From Globodera rostochiensis (lineage: Eukaryota > Nematoda > Chromadorea > Rhabditida > Heteroderidae): a stretch of DNA of 64,000 bases. Below, piece by piece: positions 12,397 to 24,453 of this stretch. The stretch is taken from NCBI GenBank assembly GCA_018350325.1, contig JAEVLN010000013.1, forward strand, positions 2,728,124 to 2,792,123, read 5' to 3'. Each line of letters begins with the position of its first letter. The first letter of the stretch is position 1. A program made the position numbers and the translations under genes. The notes under the pieces are model-generated. The model saw only the letters and a list, made by a program, of their open reading frames with translations, ran no database searches and was not told where the DNA came from.

Positions 12397-12803
12397 ATTC
12401 GAAAGAGCTCAAAGAGTTGAAGCTAATATTAAGTTAAGTTTTGTGATTGGACAAGTTTCAAAAAAGTTATGGCTAGAAAGCTTGATACAATTTAAAAATT
12501 CCGGTTCTTATGGGTTTTCTGGCCAAAACTTTTTTGAAACTTGTCCAATCACAAAACTTAACTTAATATTAGCTTCAACTCTTTGAGCTCTTTCGAATGG
12601 CTTTAAGTAGTTTTGAATCGGTTAAGGTTGAAGCAAGTTATTGTCCGATCTTGCTTGTTGATGAGTTGGGTTGTTGATGAGTTGGGTGTTGATGAGATGG
12701 GGGAGACCCATCTAATTCTGCTGATTAATTAGGAGGTTAACAAATTAAGTATCTTAATTGTCAGTAGATTATCCGAGCAAGTGTTTGATCTGGTATCCGA
12801 CTG

Positions 12804-15800
12804 ATGTCCCATTCACTGGCCGAACTCGGCTGGAGGACTTTCAATTTTTATCGTTTGGTTCCTATTCTGGAGAATATTTCTGGTGACAATGCTGCAATTC
12901 TTCAAGTTAATCATTCCATTTTTTGCTTTTAATCAAATCATTTAGGGAATTGACATAAAAGAATGGGCACCTGGCGATGATTTTGTCCTTTTTGGCGAAC
13001 AGAACGGAGCTGTTTTCTACATGACAAAGACTTTGGAAGTCCGTTTCTTTAAAGCATTTCAACAACGACTTATCCATTTTACACATTCACAGGTAAAATG
13101 CAAATTTCACTGGGATTATCGGATTATTTTGATGTTCTTTTTAGGGTTTATTAATCGCCATTGGTCTGGACGAAGTGACAGAGCCTTCGTCGACGTCGTC
13201 GGGGACCCTTTCGTCCTCAAACACACCGATTTTAAAGTTTTGGAATTTGAATAAATGGAAGGACGCCGTTTCTCCTCCGTGCAAATTTTGGTGTCAGCTC
13301 AATTTTGGCAGGAAAGTTGATGCGTCGCTTGCCAACTTTGTTGCTATAAGCGAAAAACTTGATACAATTGTTGTTGGTATGTAATTGGTGAACAAATTCA
13401 TTTCATAATGAGATGGAAGGCGGGAGAGGGCAATGCCCCGGGGGGAGGTACTCTTAGCGAAGAGAGACTTGAAATCTGTTGGTAACGTTCCTTTTTCGCT
13501 AGGAAATAATTGTTTAAATGGGGTGTCAAAACTGAAAAGACCTGGTATTTTAGCGTTTTAACAGTTAATAATAAAATTTATTTTTTTTAAAACTCAAAAA
13601 AAATTTAAATAATAACGCAAATATCATTGGCAAAATTGACGCAATCCTCAAATGTCGGGATACTCCCCCCCCCCACTGATAGTGAAGGAGGGCTCCTAGC
13701 CTAATGTTAGTTTATGTAATTTTGGCTTTTTTAGGTCTTTCGAATTCGTCGCTTTTTTACCATTTTGCCGATTTTCGACAAGAATGTTCCATTACGAAAT
13801 GGGTTCAACTTCGTGAGAGTACAAATCCAGCCAAAGATGGTCAATTGGCCGGTGTTGTGATTGGCGGAATGCGTAATTTTACGATTGTTTCATGCATAAC
13901 GGACAAAACAGTGCATTCTTACATTCTGAACCCGGAGGGAAACCTATCGAAAACGGTCTCATTCTAATCGATGTTTGGTGCTTTACCTGTTAAACAGATA
14001 GTGCATGATGCGAAAGGCTGCGAACGGAAATGCTGGTATTATTCGAGGGCGAACAAACAGCTAATTGTTGCAGGGCGAGAGGTGGGCAACTGGAAGATAA
14101 GACGCATTTTGAGTTGGGTTGGGTGATTTGATCGTAAAGGAAAAGCCGAACGTTTTCTATTAGGAATAGTTCAGATGGTGTACTTCTACGACATTAACGA
14201 CTGCTTGGAAATGGGGGGAGAAAATGGACGATGCCATGCCTTGGGACGTGGCAGTGACAAAGTCCAATTGTTGGAGAGGGACGGTCAAATCGCACTGATC
14301 GCGGAACAAGAAACGCACATTCAGTTAGTTCTTGTTTTCGGAATTCATAAATTTATGTAAATTTGCGTCTCAAATGTTTTCAGGTCGAACAACAGCAAAA
14401 TGAACACGCTCTATTTGTTCGACATCGAATTGCGTTACATCGCTTTTTTTTGTTCAATGCCATCGCCCTCTCGCATTTTTACATTGGGCGGAGAGATTTA
14501 TTTGCTCAATTCTGAAGGCATTCTTAGCAAATTGGTAGAAGAAAGTATGGAGAACAAATTGGAAATTTTGTTGAAAAAGAATCTGTTCGATTTGGCCATT
14601 AGGTTTAATTTTCTGCGATTTGTTTATTTTTATTCTTTTAAGCATTGCACGCCGGGGTAAATCCGACGTTCTCAAGAGTATTTATATGAAATATGGCGAT
14701 TATTTGTATAAGTTAATTTCTTCAATTAATTGGTTTTTTGAATACGCATAACATTTTGCAGAAAGGTGACTTTGACAACGCCATAAAACAGTATATGAAC
14801 ACGTTCGGATTCGTTGAGCCGTCGAACATCATCAAAAAGGTGTGTCATGTCATTAGCATGTTTTAAACAAAAGTCAGCAAAAAGTAAAACTCTGAAATCT
14901 TTTAATTTCTGGGCATTTTGACGAACATTTTAAATCGGTCTAATTTATTCATTTTGAAGTTTCTTGACGGTGCACGAATTTCACAATTGTGCCAGTATTT
15001 GGAAGGTTGTTTGGGCTGCGTTGTTACCGTTATAGTTTAACTGATTTAGCATTACATGCCGAGAATTTGGCCATTGGGCAGCACACAACGCTACTGATCA
15101 GTGCTTATGTTAAGCTTCACGAGGTTAGCAAGCTGGAAGAATGGCTGAATGACGGAGATGCGCACTTTAGAGGAGACGGCTTTGATGCCGACTCTTTGAT
15201 TAAGGTGCAAATTAAGACCATTTTTTGGAGCCTGGCGATGGATTTTTTCAGTTGTTACGGTCTGCCGGACTTTTCCATTTAGCCTCGAAGTTGGCATTGA
15301 AATGCAATCGACCACAGACTTTCCTGGACATACTTTGCCAAAATACACGCGAATGGGAAAGGGCCCTCGCCTTTATCAGTGAATGTCCACCGCTAATGGC
15401 ATGCGACTTTTTGGAAATTCATGGCCCGATTTTGCTTGAACACAGCGAACAGGAAGCCCTGTTGCTGATTAGGCGTTTGATTTGTTTGAAAGGTAAATCA
15501 ATTGCATTTTTTTTGTAAAACCCGGCCTTTTTAGATGTAGACCTTAAAAAATTGACAAAAACATTGGCAAATAAGCCGCGAAGGACGGAGGAACTGTTTG
15601 GCGAGCTTAATTTGGCCGGGGAATTGAAGGATCCACAAGTGCGGTGTATTTTATTTGAACAGCGTCTGAAGAGCCTCCAGGAGAGTGGCATCGTTAGTTG
15701 GACTTTGAACAACAACATGGTAGATCGTTCAGAGCCCATCGAAGGCGCAGTTCGAAGAGATTGTCTCTTTGTTGGACTCGGATACTATCGAACGTTCTCT

Positions 15801-16817
15801 TCTCAAGGCGTATCAGTACAACTGTTCTCCAGTGGTCGTCCACATTTTACGGCTTTTGAACAGGTGAATGATATTTATTAATTGTAAGAAGGATCTTAAG
15901 GACCGAAGAGTTGTTTCGTTATTTACTGTCCGAGGGCGATGTTGTGGGCGCGATTGAATTGTGCGAGAGCAAGTCGCTGCAAGACATGTGGGTGGAGCTG
16001 ATCAGCTTTGGGACTACGAGCAAAAGTGCCACTAGAAAGGAGGATTTGTTCGCTCTGTTGAGAAAGTTCGACAAAATTTTATTATTAGTTTATTTGCGTT
16101 CGACAGAATTTCGGAGTCGAACTCTCTCAACCCGTTGATCGTTCTGGAAATTTTGTCGCGCGACGAATCGCTTCAAGTGGGCGACATTCGCGACATTGTC
16201 ATTGGCTGGTTGGAACGACAGGACAAATCGCTTAGAGAAAACGAACGCGAAATTGCAGAACAAGAGCGTCAACTGTTTGAGATGAACAAAGAGATCGAAG
16301 ACCTTGAGAACAAGTTCGGGTTCCATCCCATTCATTTAGTTCACAATCCCTTCACAGTGTCCAAGTGTACCAAGTGGCGAAATGCACGGTTTGTTTCGGG
16401 CAAGGGTTGGATGGCTTAACATTGTTTAGGTGTGCAACAATCACCTTCAAGTGCCCGCAATTCACTTTCTGTGCCGACATTCCTACCACGCAAATTGCTT
16501 TGAGTCGTACAGCGGAAATAGGCCGGACGAGTGTCCGGCGTGTGCAGCGTCCGAAAGAAAAGTGGGACAAACAGAAAACGACGGACGGGCACAACAACGG
16601 CCGAGCCAACAGATGAATTACCAGCAATTTAGAAACACGGAAAGCCCATTTTCGATGACAATTATTCGGTGTGAAATTTCAGCTTGCCGAAAGTACGGAT
16701 GTTATGGCGTTCATTTCTGAATGTTTGGCGAATGGACAATTCGGCACTAGTCAGCAAAACTCGGGACCGCGGAAGGAAATGCCTTTTAACCCATTTGATG
16801 AAGACGAAACAACCTGA
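12804..16817 (+). CDS. VPS11: VPS11, core subunit of HOPS/CORVET tethering complexes
   Basis: Class C Vps subunit expected on late endosomes and lysosomes, where HOPS/CORVET tether membranes before SNARE fusion. The order matches the family: N-terminal beta-propeller exons (WRTFNFYRLVPI; IDIKEWAPGDD; ILKFWNLNKW; MVYFYDINDC), an alpha-solenoid (AISIARRGKSDVLKSIYMKY; GDFDNAIKQYMNTFGFVEPS; LALHAENLAIGQHTTLLISA; NRPQTFLDILCQNTREWERA), a coiled coil (LRENEREIAEQERQLFEMNK) and a C-terminal RING-like domain. The RING reads KCTVCNNHLQ, HFLCRHSYHANCFESYS and ECPAC, with both CxxC pairs and CxH/HxxC present once the intron 16389-16430 is removed. ATG 12804 begins MSHSLAELGWRTFNFYR, a plausible start. 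Roughly fifteen short introns, many 40-70 bp. The last exon ends NPFDEDETT then TGA at 16815-16817. Nothing looks broken. Confidence 0.93.
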
Positions 16818-17450
16818 ATACGAAATTGGTGTGCAGATAGTAATTGGAGTGTTTATGTCGATGGATCCCCCGTTCGGTATTACCGAAAAGTTCAAAATGT
16901 TCGGTCGGGATCCCCTGATCTATATTAGGTAAATTTCGAATGGAGGACAAAGTTTTATCCCCTACGGCATATCACTTACATATTCGAGTCAACAAGCAGT
17001 TGGTATTTAAAGCTGATATGCCCCATTAAACACCAACCCGAAACATTGTCGAAATGTCATGTTAATGAAAAGGGAGTACGCGAAATAATGCGCTGATGAC
17101 AACATAATGACTTAGAAACCAGCATTTTACCAAAGGTTCCTATTATCGCATTTGGGATTTTGTGAGTCGGGAAGACGCTTATAAAACCATTTTTTATCTG
17201 TTCACTCGACGTCAATCGAGAAAGACCGCCTGAGTCAGTTTGCATCTAGCAGTTTTTTATTTGTTGTGATTGTGATTTATGCTAAAAAATAATTGGAAGT
17301 CTTCAAAGAATGTTGTGGTTGTTTAATCAATTGCGACTTTTTTTTGTCAACTTTTTTTGCTCCTTCTCCTCGAAAAAGCGAGCCATCGGATCAGCCGAAT
17401 GGATGCGTGTTAAGTTGTACGCCTCGCGGTCGACATCAGTCGGAGTTTGT
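16818..17450. other. convergent intergenic gap VPS11 / SLU7
   Basis: It holds the 3' ends of two convergent genes. Open frames are short and resemble nothing. No tRNA or recognisable structured RNA was seen. Confidence 0.5.
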
Positions 17451-20352
17451 TCAGCGTTCTCCAACCCGGAATGATACTTTCTCTTTCTGTCCCCCTGAAA
17501 ATTGAAATACTTTATTGTGCCGGGCCAGACGGGTGACCTTTTCCGCCAGCTCGCGCCCTTCTGTTCTTTGTCTGGCCTGCTTTTTGATCGCTCTCTTCAG
17601 AGCTTTGGAATATTTCTTTCCTGCCTCGTCGGTGGTGACAAAGTCATCTGGAACCAGTGAAGTATTGTACAACAACAACAAATAGTTGGACCATTTGAAA
17701 ATTCGAGGGCGTTTGTTTAACCTTCGTCTGAAGATGCTAGTGATGAACCGTCTGAGCTGTCCACCGACGAAGACAACGACTCCGAATTGTCCTCCCTTCT
17801 CTTGCGCTTCCCACTTCTATTTTCGTTGCCCTCTAATTTTTTTAGTTTTTCTTTGTGTCTTCGCCTCTTTTCGCTGCGTTTTGCACGTCGTTTATCGTCA
17901 CGAATTTCTGAAATTGGAAGGACAGCCTTTTTGTTCAACTCTCGCCTTCTTACTTTTTTGTTTTTCCTTTTCCAATTGTTCTTCGTACACGCGCTTTTTC
18001 TCTTCGTCTAGGCTTTCTTCCCCGGAAGAAGCATCTGACGAGTCCTCCACTCCATCCGCTGCATTTTCTAATCTCTCTCCCGTAAAACTTTCGAGTTCTT
18101 TTTTCGTATTTTCTTCGTTATTTTCAATCGAGGGTCGTCCTTCGGAAGGTGTCAATTTTAAAGTTGCCCCATGCGCGATTTTATCTAGAAAACAAAGGAA
18201 AAAAACTTCATTTTTCAGTACTTCGTTTGAATCTTGGTGTACTCACTGGTCTGTACTCACCTTGATCCTTTTGTGGCACAAATCCGGTGGTGCCAAGTTC
18301 ATTCCTTTCGGCAATAATTCCTTGCTCACCAATGCAATAAGAACCCTTCAAAAATTGGTGACAACACGCGTAACCCCACTGTCCGTCGCGCCAATAAGAC
18401 CCCCAAACGGTCGAATGGTTGTTGGTGCAGCTAGAGATGAAAACGGACTCGAAATTAAAAGTTCGACAATTTAGCATGTTTCTGACAATTAAGTGGATGC
18501 CTTTTTGTCAATAAATGTTAAAAATGGGCTAGGAAAGTAACCCAGCGGCCGTCTCTCTCAAGCTCTTTATGCCCCGCCAAAAAGGTGTTTCAAACCAAAT
18601 CTTGGCCTTGATACCGTAATTACAATAAAAAGAATAATAATGCGAAATAATTACCAGAAACCACTTATAACAATATTTAGGGTCAGTTCTTAGAATAAAA
18701 ATTTATTTCAAGCATTAGCAGCACTCACACATCCTCCTCGTATCGACTCCTCGCTGTCGGTCTGTCGTCCCCTTTTATTACTCTTCCCTTCCGATTGTAC
18801 TCCACGTACTTTTCGGTCTGTGCCAACAGTAATTCCCTTGGCAGTGAGTGCAAATGCTCCTAAAATTAAATTGGAGTTGAGGAACCCAACTTGGTAGAAA
18901 CAAAAGGTCAAGCTCTCTAAAGCAAAATGTTTAGGCACAAGTGCAAAAACAGACAAAATAATATTGTCACTAAAAATCGGTGCTAAATGAACAAACCTCC
19001 CCGCCGTATTTGTCCAGCAGTTCGTTTTTCAGCGTTGACTTTTTCTCGTCCTTTTGCTTTTCAAATTCGCGTTTCAAAGCCTCGAGACGGGTCGGCTCAG
19101 CCAAAGTGTGTACATCGATGCCCTTGCACCTCGCCTGCCATGCGAAGACTTGCGCCTCATTTGCCTCCGCCACCTCACCAGTGAAGCGCACAAAATTTTC
19201 GCCCGAAAATTTTGCCGCCTCCGATTCCTTCCCGGGAACGTTCTGAAAGCACCCAAAACTCACCCACACATGCAAATATAGTAAAAAACCTTGTACGGAT
19301 TTTCTCGCATCGATCTGCTCTTCGGGTCGTAATACGCACCGTCCGGGTCCAAACTGTACAGGTATTTGGCGGTGTCCTCTCGAATGCGCAGGTTTCGGAC
19401 GGTGATTCTTGTCCGGGAGTCCATGTCCACCGACTGTCCGGGGGCCGAAGCGTCCTCCGCGTAAATGTCCTCGTCCTCCTCGGCCTTTTTGTCCTCCTCG
19501 CCGGCCTCTTTGAGCTAATGAGACCACCATTACAACTTTTATCATATAAGCAAAAGTTTCATAATTTACTTAATTTTAGTCATCTTCACACATTTGACGC
19601 ACCTGCTCCGCTCGTATCAGTTTTCGCGTCTCTTCCATTTTTTCGAATTCGGCGGCCACAAGTGAATAGTCCTCGGCGTTATATCCGTTCCATCGGTCTC
19701 TTTTTGCGTCGTATCCCATTTCGATGGCCGGCTAAACTCTCGACCTTCGTTAAGTTCCATTAAAAAACAATTCACCTACCAATACGTGGTCGTCGGGAGC
19801 AATGTCAGCGTTGGTAAATTTGGCGCCTATAAGGCGCGGCTTTTCAAAGCAATTCTTTCTGCTGTGTCCCAATGCCCCGCAATTTTCACAAGCCCCGTCG
19901 CGGTATTTGAACGCCACTCGGTCAGTGGTGCCCTACAAATCAAAACCAAATTCGGGTGCTTGTGGCCGAAAACCAAAATGGCACCTTCGGGTACCACTCG
20001 GCAACGGATGCTAACTGCTTCTGACGGTCCGGATGCGGACGTTGGTGCTAAAAAATGTTCCGTTTCTTTTTATCGCTATCCATAGCTCTTCGCTTGCCTT
20101 GAGCGTAGGCCCCGTCGACGGCACATACCAGGGCGTTTTCTCGATGAACTCGGGAATGTGTGGGTTTATATCCCTTCCAGTCTCAACGTCGACCATCGCT
20201 GGCGCCGTACCGGCCTTTCGTTGCTCCTCCAAGTCCTTTTGTTTTCGATATTCATCCTTGGACTTCCTCTTCCCACTCTCCATCCCATCTTCATCTCCTA
20301 AACCACCGCTGTGTTGCTGACGAATAAGAGAAGAAACCGGCAAATTGGACAT
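17451..20352 (-). CDS. SLU7: SLU7, second-step pre-mRNA splicing factor
   Basis: Spliceosomal protein needed for 3' splice-site choice in the second transesterification step; nuclear. Starting at ATG 20352 ([10 protein letters not shown]), it contains [13 protein letters not shown] and then, after a 50-bp intron, [17 protein letters not shown] zinc knuckle, [14 protein letters not shown], lies near 19880 and is followed by [16 protein letters not shown]. Next come [18 protein letters not shown], the conserved core [53 protein letters not shown], an acidic/lysine-rich region and a basic C-terminus, with TGA at 17451-17453. All hallmark blocks of the SLU7 family are present in order. The first intron (20048-20097) uses a GC donor (GCAAG). 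It shares an upstream gap with GTF3C3 on the opposite strand. Confidence 0.94.
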
Positions 20353-20765
20353 TGATATTATTCCTGAAAACAATAGAATTAAATTTAATTCCTAACCAGG
20401 GTCTTTTAAATCAGACAAATGAGGTTTTAGCTTTATTTTGTGGCTTGAGTCCAAATTTTCAAAAGAAGGTTTTAAGATTGTTAATTTGATTAGTTAGTTC
20501 CAGGGTTGCAATCGAAAACTTTCCAATGGGAAGGAGAAGACCAAAAATATGATTCAAGGGTCCGAAAATTCATTTTGGCTTCGAAATTGTTCAAAAAAAT
20601 GAATTCGATCATTAAGCCAAATTAATTCGTTAGACAAAAATTGTTTTTGTTTTTTTTTTAATTTGGTCTAATTCGCGTTCGGGGTTCGAAAGGTCACATT
20701 CGGAAATTCATTACGAACCTTGCTGTATATTGTACTCCTTTCCAGTTTCATTTCTAATGATTAGA
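20353..20765. promoter_or_regulatory. divergent intergenic gap, likely shared promoter of SLU7 and GTF3C3
   Basis: The two start codons face away from each other across 413 bp, so both promoters must lie here unless untranslated first exons exist. No TATA or other element could be assigned. The part near 20640-20700 carries a fragment of the dispersed repeat with the GTTCGGGGTTCGAAAGG motif, so a transposon relic forms part of the gap. Confidence 0.5.
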
Positions 20766-23700
20766 ATGGACCAAGAAGAAATTGCGTGGGATTTGGTCCG
20801 GGACAGAATAAATATTGATGTCGAATCAGGCGAATTTGCTGCACTGGAGAAGGTTGGTCTGACATAGTTTTGAACTCCCTCCGTTATGTATTTCAACTTT
20901 GTTGCAGGAAAGTGACGAAGCTTTCGGTTGCAAAGCGGCAGATGACGACAGAGTGCTTATCCTTGACCTGGACGACCAACAAGCGGGGCCTTCGGAGCAA
21001 AAAAACAGCAGAAAAGGGCCTGGACGAAGACCCGCAAATCCGTTAGTGTTTCAATGAAATTGGCCAATTGCTTCTTTTAATAGGACCTTGGACAATCTTT
21101 TGGGCCAGGCAAACTTGGAGCATGCGCGTGGACGGACTAAGGAGGCCATGGAAATTCTCTTCGAGGTTGGTGCCTTTGGCTTTGGTTAGGCCGTTTTCTT
21201 ATTTAGTTGGACATTTAGGTTGTGAAATTGGCTCCTTACCACGTGCAGACATACAAAGAACTTTCCGATTTGTATTCGGAAGTCGGTCAAAAAGAGAAAA
21301 GTTTTGAATTCAAAATGTTGGCAGCTCTTTTAAACACCAAAACGACCGCCGAAGAATGGGAGGAAATAGCCGAGTCGGCCAAATTATTCAACCGGTTGGA
21401 ATTGGCCGTTGCATGTTTAGCAAAGGGTTCTCGAATTTGTTGTTACGTTACGTTATTTCCTTTATTTTATTTTAGCGATTCGATGTGATCCCGAAAATTG
21501 GGTCTACTACGAGAAGCGCATTCAAATCCTCGATTCTACTGGCGAGACTGACCTGGCGATGAAGACGCGGCTTCAGGCCGCTCAGTCGATTAATTGTCAA
21601 ACTTCCCAAGTCAATTTCGTCTGGATCGACAAACTGATTAAAACGGTGGGATGTTATTTCAGCATTTGAGAATTGTTTTCCCTTTCTCAAACGATTTCTT
21701 AAAAAGGCAGCCGACTATTATTGTACACTAAAAGATGAAGAACGTGCAACTGAAGCATTGGAAACGTTCATTTTACGAAGTCGGCAGTTTGGACGACCAA
21801 TCGATTTTGAACATCTGGCTTTGCTCGGAATGTGGATAGGCAAAGGACGCTTCGAGGATTCGGCCAAGTCAATTTTGGCGATGCATAACGAACTGATCCA
21901 AGCAGTCGACAGCGATGGCATCAGTGCCATGACGGTGAGAAGATGTTTTTTTCTTTGGTGTATTCCAAGGGCGTATTCAGGGGGGGGGGGGGGGAGTCCA
22001 CCCTCTAGTGTTCGAAATAGCGACGCAGCAGCTGTTCGAAATAGCGACGCAGCAGCTGTTCGAAATAGCGACGCAGCAGCTAACTAACAATAGGCCCTTG
22101 ATGTATTGTGTTCTGTACTTGATCGTTTAGGTGCATTTCACAAACACGGATTATCAGCTGAGTCCATTCCCGCCGGCATCCGGAACTCATTGGATAATAA
22201 GCGAGGGGCTGAACACGATGTTGCTATCCTACCTGACCATTTGCTGGATTCATCTCGGACGACTCGACCTCGTCCCCCAACTTATTGATTGTCTTTTGGA
22301 GAGGCCGGTCGGCTCATCCGACGAAGAAAATGCCTTTTTGGATATTGCTCGGTCGTTTCATTCAACTCAGCAACTGTCTTTGGCTACGGAATATATGCAG
22401 AAATTGAGAAAAGCGAGGCCTGAATTCAACGAAAGCACCGATGCTTGGTTGGCATTTGTTTCATTTTAAATGGACGCGTTTCGTTTGTTGTTCAGGTTCC
22501 TAATCGGCTGCTTGCATCAGGTGAATTTTGATTGATTTGTAATCCTTTTCAATTTGTTTGACGTCACCCCTTCTGATATTGGGTAAATTGCAGACTCTTG
22601 GCCAAGTTGAACATGCTCGAACGGCTTATGAGACCGTCATCTCTTTCCAACCAGGCCACATTGATGCGAGGATCAATCTCTCGACAATTTTGCAGCAGTT
22701 GGATCAGTCTGAACTCGCTTTAGAGACGCTCAAGGATTTGGACTTTGACTCTTGCTCTCACATTCCTGTACCAATTCATTTGTTTGTGTGCGTTATTGCC
22801 TCTGGCTAACAGGACGAACGTCTTCTCTGTCGCCAGGCGGAAGTGCTTTTGCAGCAGCGGAAGATGGACCAGTACATAAGCTGTTTGCGGCTGCTCTTGA
22901 TCCCACACTTTCACCAAATTCACCGCTCGGATGATGTTTTTTCGTTCTCACGCAGGAGAAATGGTGTGGATCCGATTTTGGCCTTGCATTGTCAGAGTGT
23001 TTAGAGAAAATCTTTCATTCTTCGCTGAAGAAATACGCTTTGGACGCCATCAAAGGCGGCTCTTTGGAGAGAATGGTAAAACGACTTGGGCAAATCGCGC
23101 ATTCTGCTCATCGACAGTTGGGCGACCTCAGCCCCAATGAGGTGGACGGACTTGGGCAGTGGCTAAAAGGGAATTTTTAGTTTCACGATTTCGCGTTTAA
23201 ATTGTCTGAAGCACTTTATTTTGCTGGAGAATTCGAGGAAATGCTCCACGTCGTTTGCTACGCATTTTTACATCCCAAAATCACCAATCTTGGGTGTTTA
23301 TGCCCATTTGTTTCCAAACAAATTTGCAGTTCAGCATGCACATTTTCAACAATTTGCTGTTTTTCGCCAGTCTGAAGGCCAACCACCACCAGCTCGCCTT
23401 TGAGTTTCTCCGATTTCACATGACTTTCACATTGGTAAACGTAAAAACATTTACCAATGTCGAACTCTCCAAATCCGTTCAGCCAAAGTTGGCAACGGCG
23501 TCAAAAGGCAAAGACCACGGTGATCGCCCTCGGCATTTGGAGCGCGTTTATTCTGCGATGAATTACATTTTTTGCCAACACCAAAGTCAGTCATTTATTC
23601 ACTGCCACTCGTTTCGTTTGCTTGCATTTATTTGTCATCCCTTTAGGCGTTAATTATCATCGCTTTATTATGCGACAATTGGTCAAACAGTCGGATTCGC

Positions 23701-24453
23701 AAACCCTTCACATAATTTCCGGCAACAATTCGCTGATCACCGGCGCTTATCGACACGCACTTGGCATAATTTGTTCATGAAACGGCGCTATCCCTTTTTT
23801 CCTACAGGCGAATATTTCTCTGTGTATTTGCGCGACAAAAGTAATCCGTTGGTCGCATTTCTCATCGCCCTCACCTTTACCCATATTTCCTGCAAGAAGG
23901 ACATCTCCTCCAGACACATGGTCGCCCTGAGGGTATGTTTCGCCAATAATTGGCCAATAAATAATAACTTTTTTTCCAGGCTTTGGCTTTTATGAAAATA
24001 TACGCAGGCCTTCGTTCGTCCGTGCCAACCCAAGAAATTCAATACAATTTGGGCCGAATGTTCCATCAGATGGGTCTTTTCGCGAATGCTCTCAAATGCT
24101 ATGAGCGGGTCCTTTACGAGTGCCCCGTCCCTTTGGTGTGGGGAGAAGATCCGGACACGGGGGCACTGCGAGCGGAACGATCGAATAAGTGAGAAAGCAC
24201 TGACAATTAGAGCCCGGACTTGAGGACTGATTGAGATTTCGATCGAGAATCTCGAAAAAAAATCTCGGCGAGATTTTCAGAGGTTACGATCGAGAATCTC
24301 GATTGGTCCGTGCTCTACTATGCAATTGCTTATGCCAATTACCTCAGGTACGGTCTGCAAAGACAAGCTGCCTACAATCTGTCCCTTATATACGACTCAA
24401 ACGGAAACCATCTCATGGCACGACACATATTGGAGCAATTTTGCACCATTTGA
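20766..24453 (+). CDS. GTF3C3: GTF3C3, TFIIIC TPR subunit (TFC4/TFIIIC102 type)
   Basis: TFIIIC subunit that helps recognise A/B-box promoters and recruits TFIIIB for Pol III transcription of tRNA genes. ATG 20766 begins MDQEEIAWDLVRDRINIDV, followed by an acidic stretch. A first TPR block follows: NLLGQANLEHARGRTKEAME, VKLAPYHVQTYKELSDLYSE, KSFEFKMLAALL, AEEWEEIAESAKLFNRLELA and DPENWVYYEKRIQIL. A second block has TLGQVEHARTAYETVISFQP and INLSTILQQLDQSELALETL. The C-terminal blocks include EIQYNLGRMFHQMGLFANAL, YYAIAYANYLRYGLQRQAAY and SLIYDSNGNHLMARHILEQF, which is the characteristic GTF3C3/TFC4 end. The stop is TGA 24451-24453. One intron (about 21930-22130) contains a poly-G run and a 24-bp triple repeat. 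Start and end are supported by frame continuity; internal exon borders are approximate. Confidence 0.9.
22013..22084. repeat. 24-bp triple repeat in a GTF3C3 intron
   Basis: Three exact copies of a 24-bp unit (GTTCGAAATAGCGACGCAGC plus four bases) directly after a poly-G run. Located in an intron; the open frame here is incidental. Confidence 0.9.

Larger units (their letters stand above)
10649..12709. mobile_element. foldback element split by a hAT-like insertion
   Basis: The arms carry repeats of CAACACCCAACTCAT (about five at the left, three inverted at the right near 12655-12700). They continue as an almost exact palindrome: 10741-10797 pairs with about 12597-12655, and 12397-12480 pairs with about 12515-12605. 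Direct repeats ATCTAATT lie at 10641-10648 and 12710-12717. Removing the inserted element at 10798-12396 and one 8-bp repeat restores a continuous left arm, leaving an ancestral element of about 454 bp. Confidence 0.85.
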
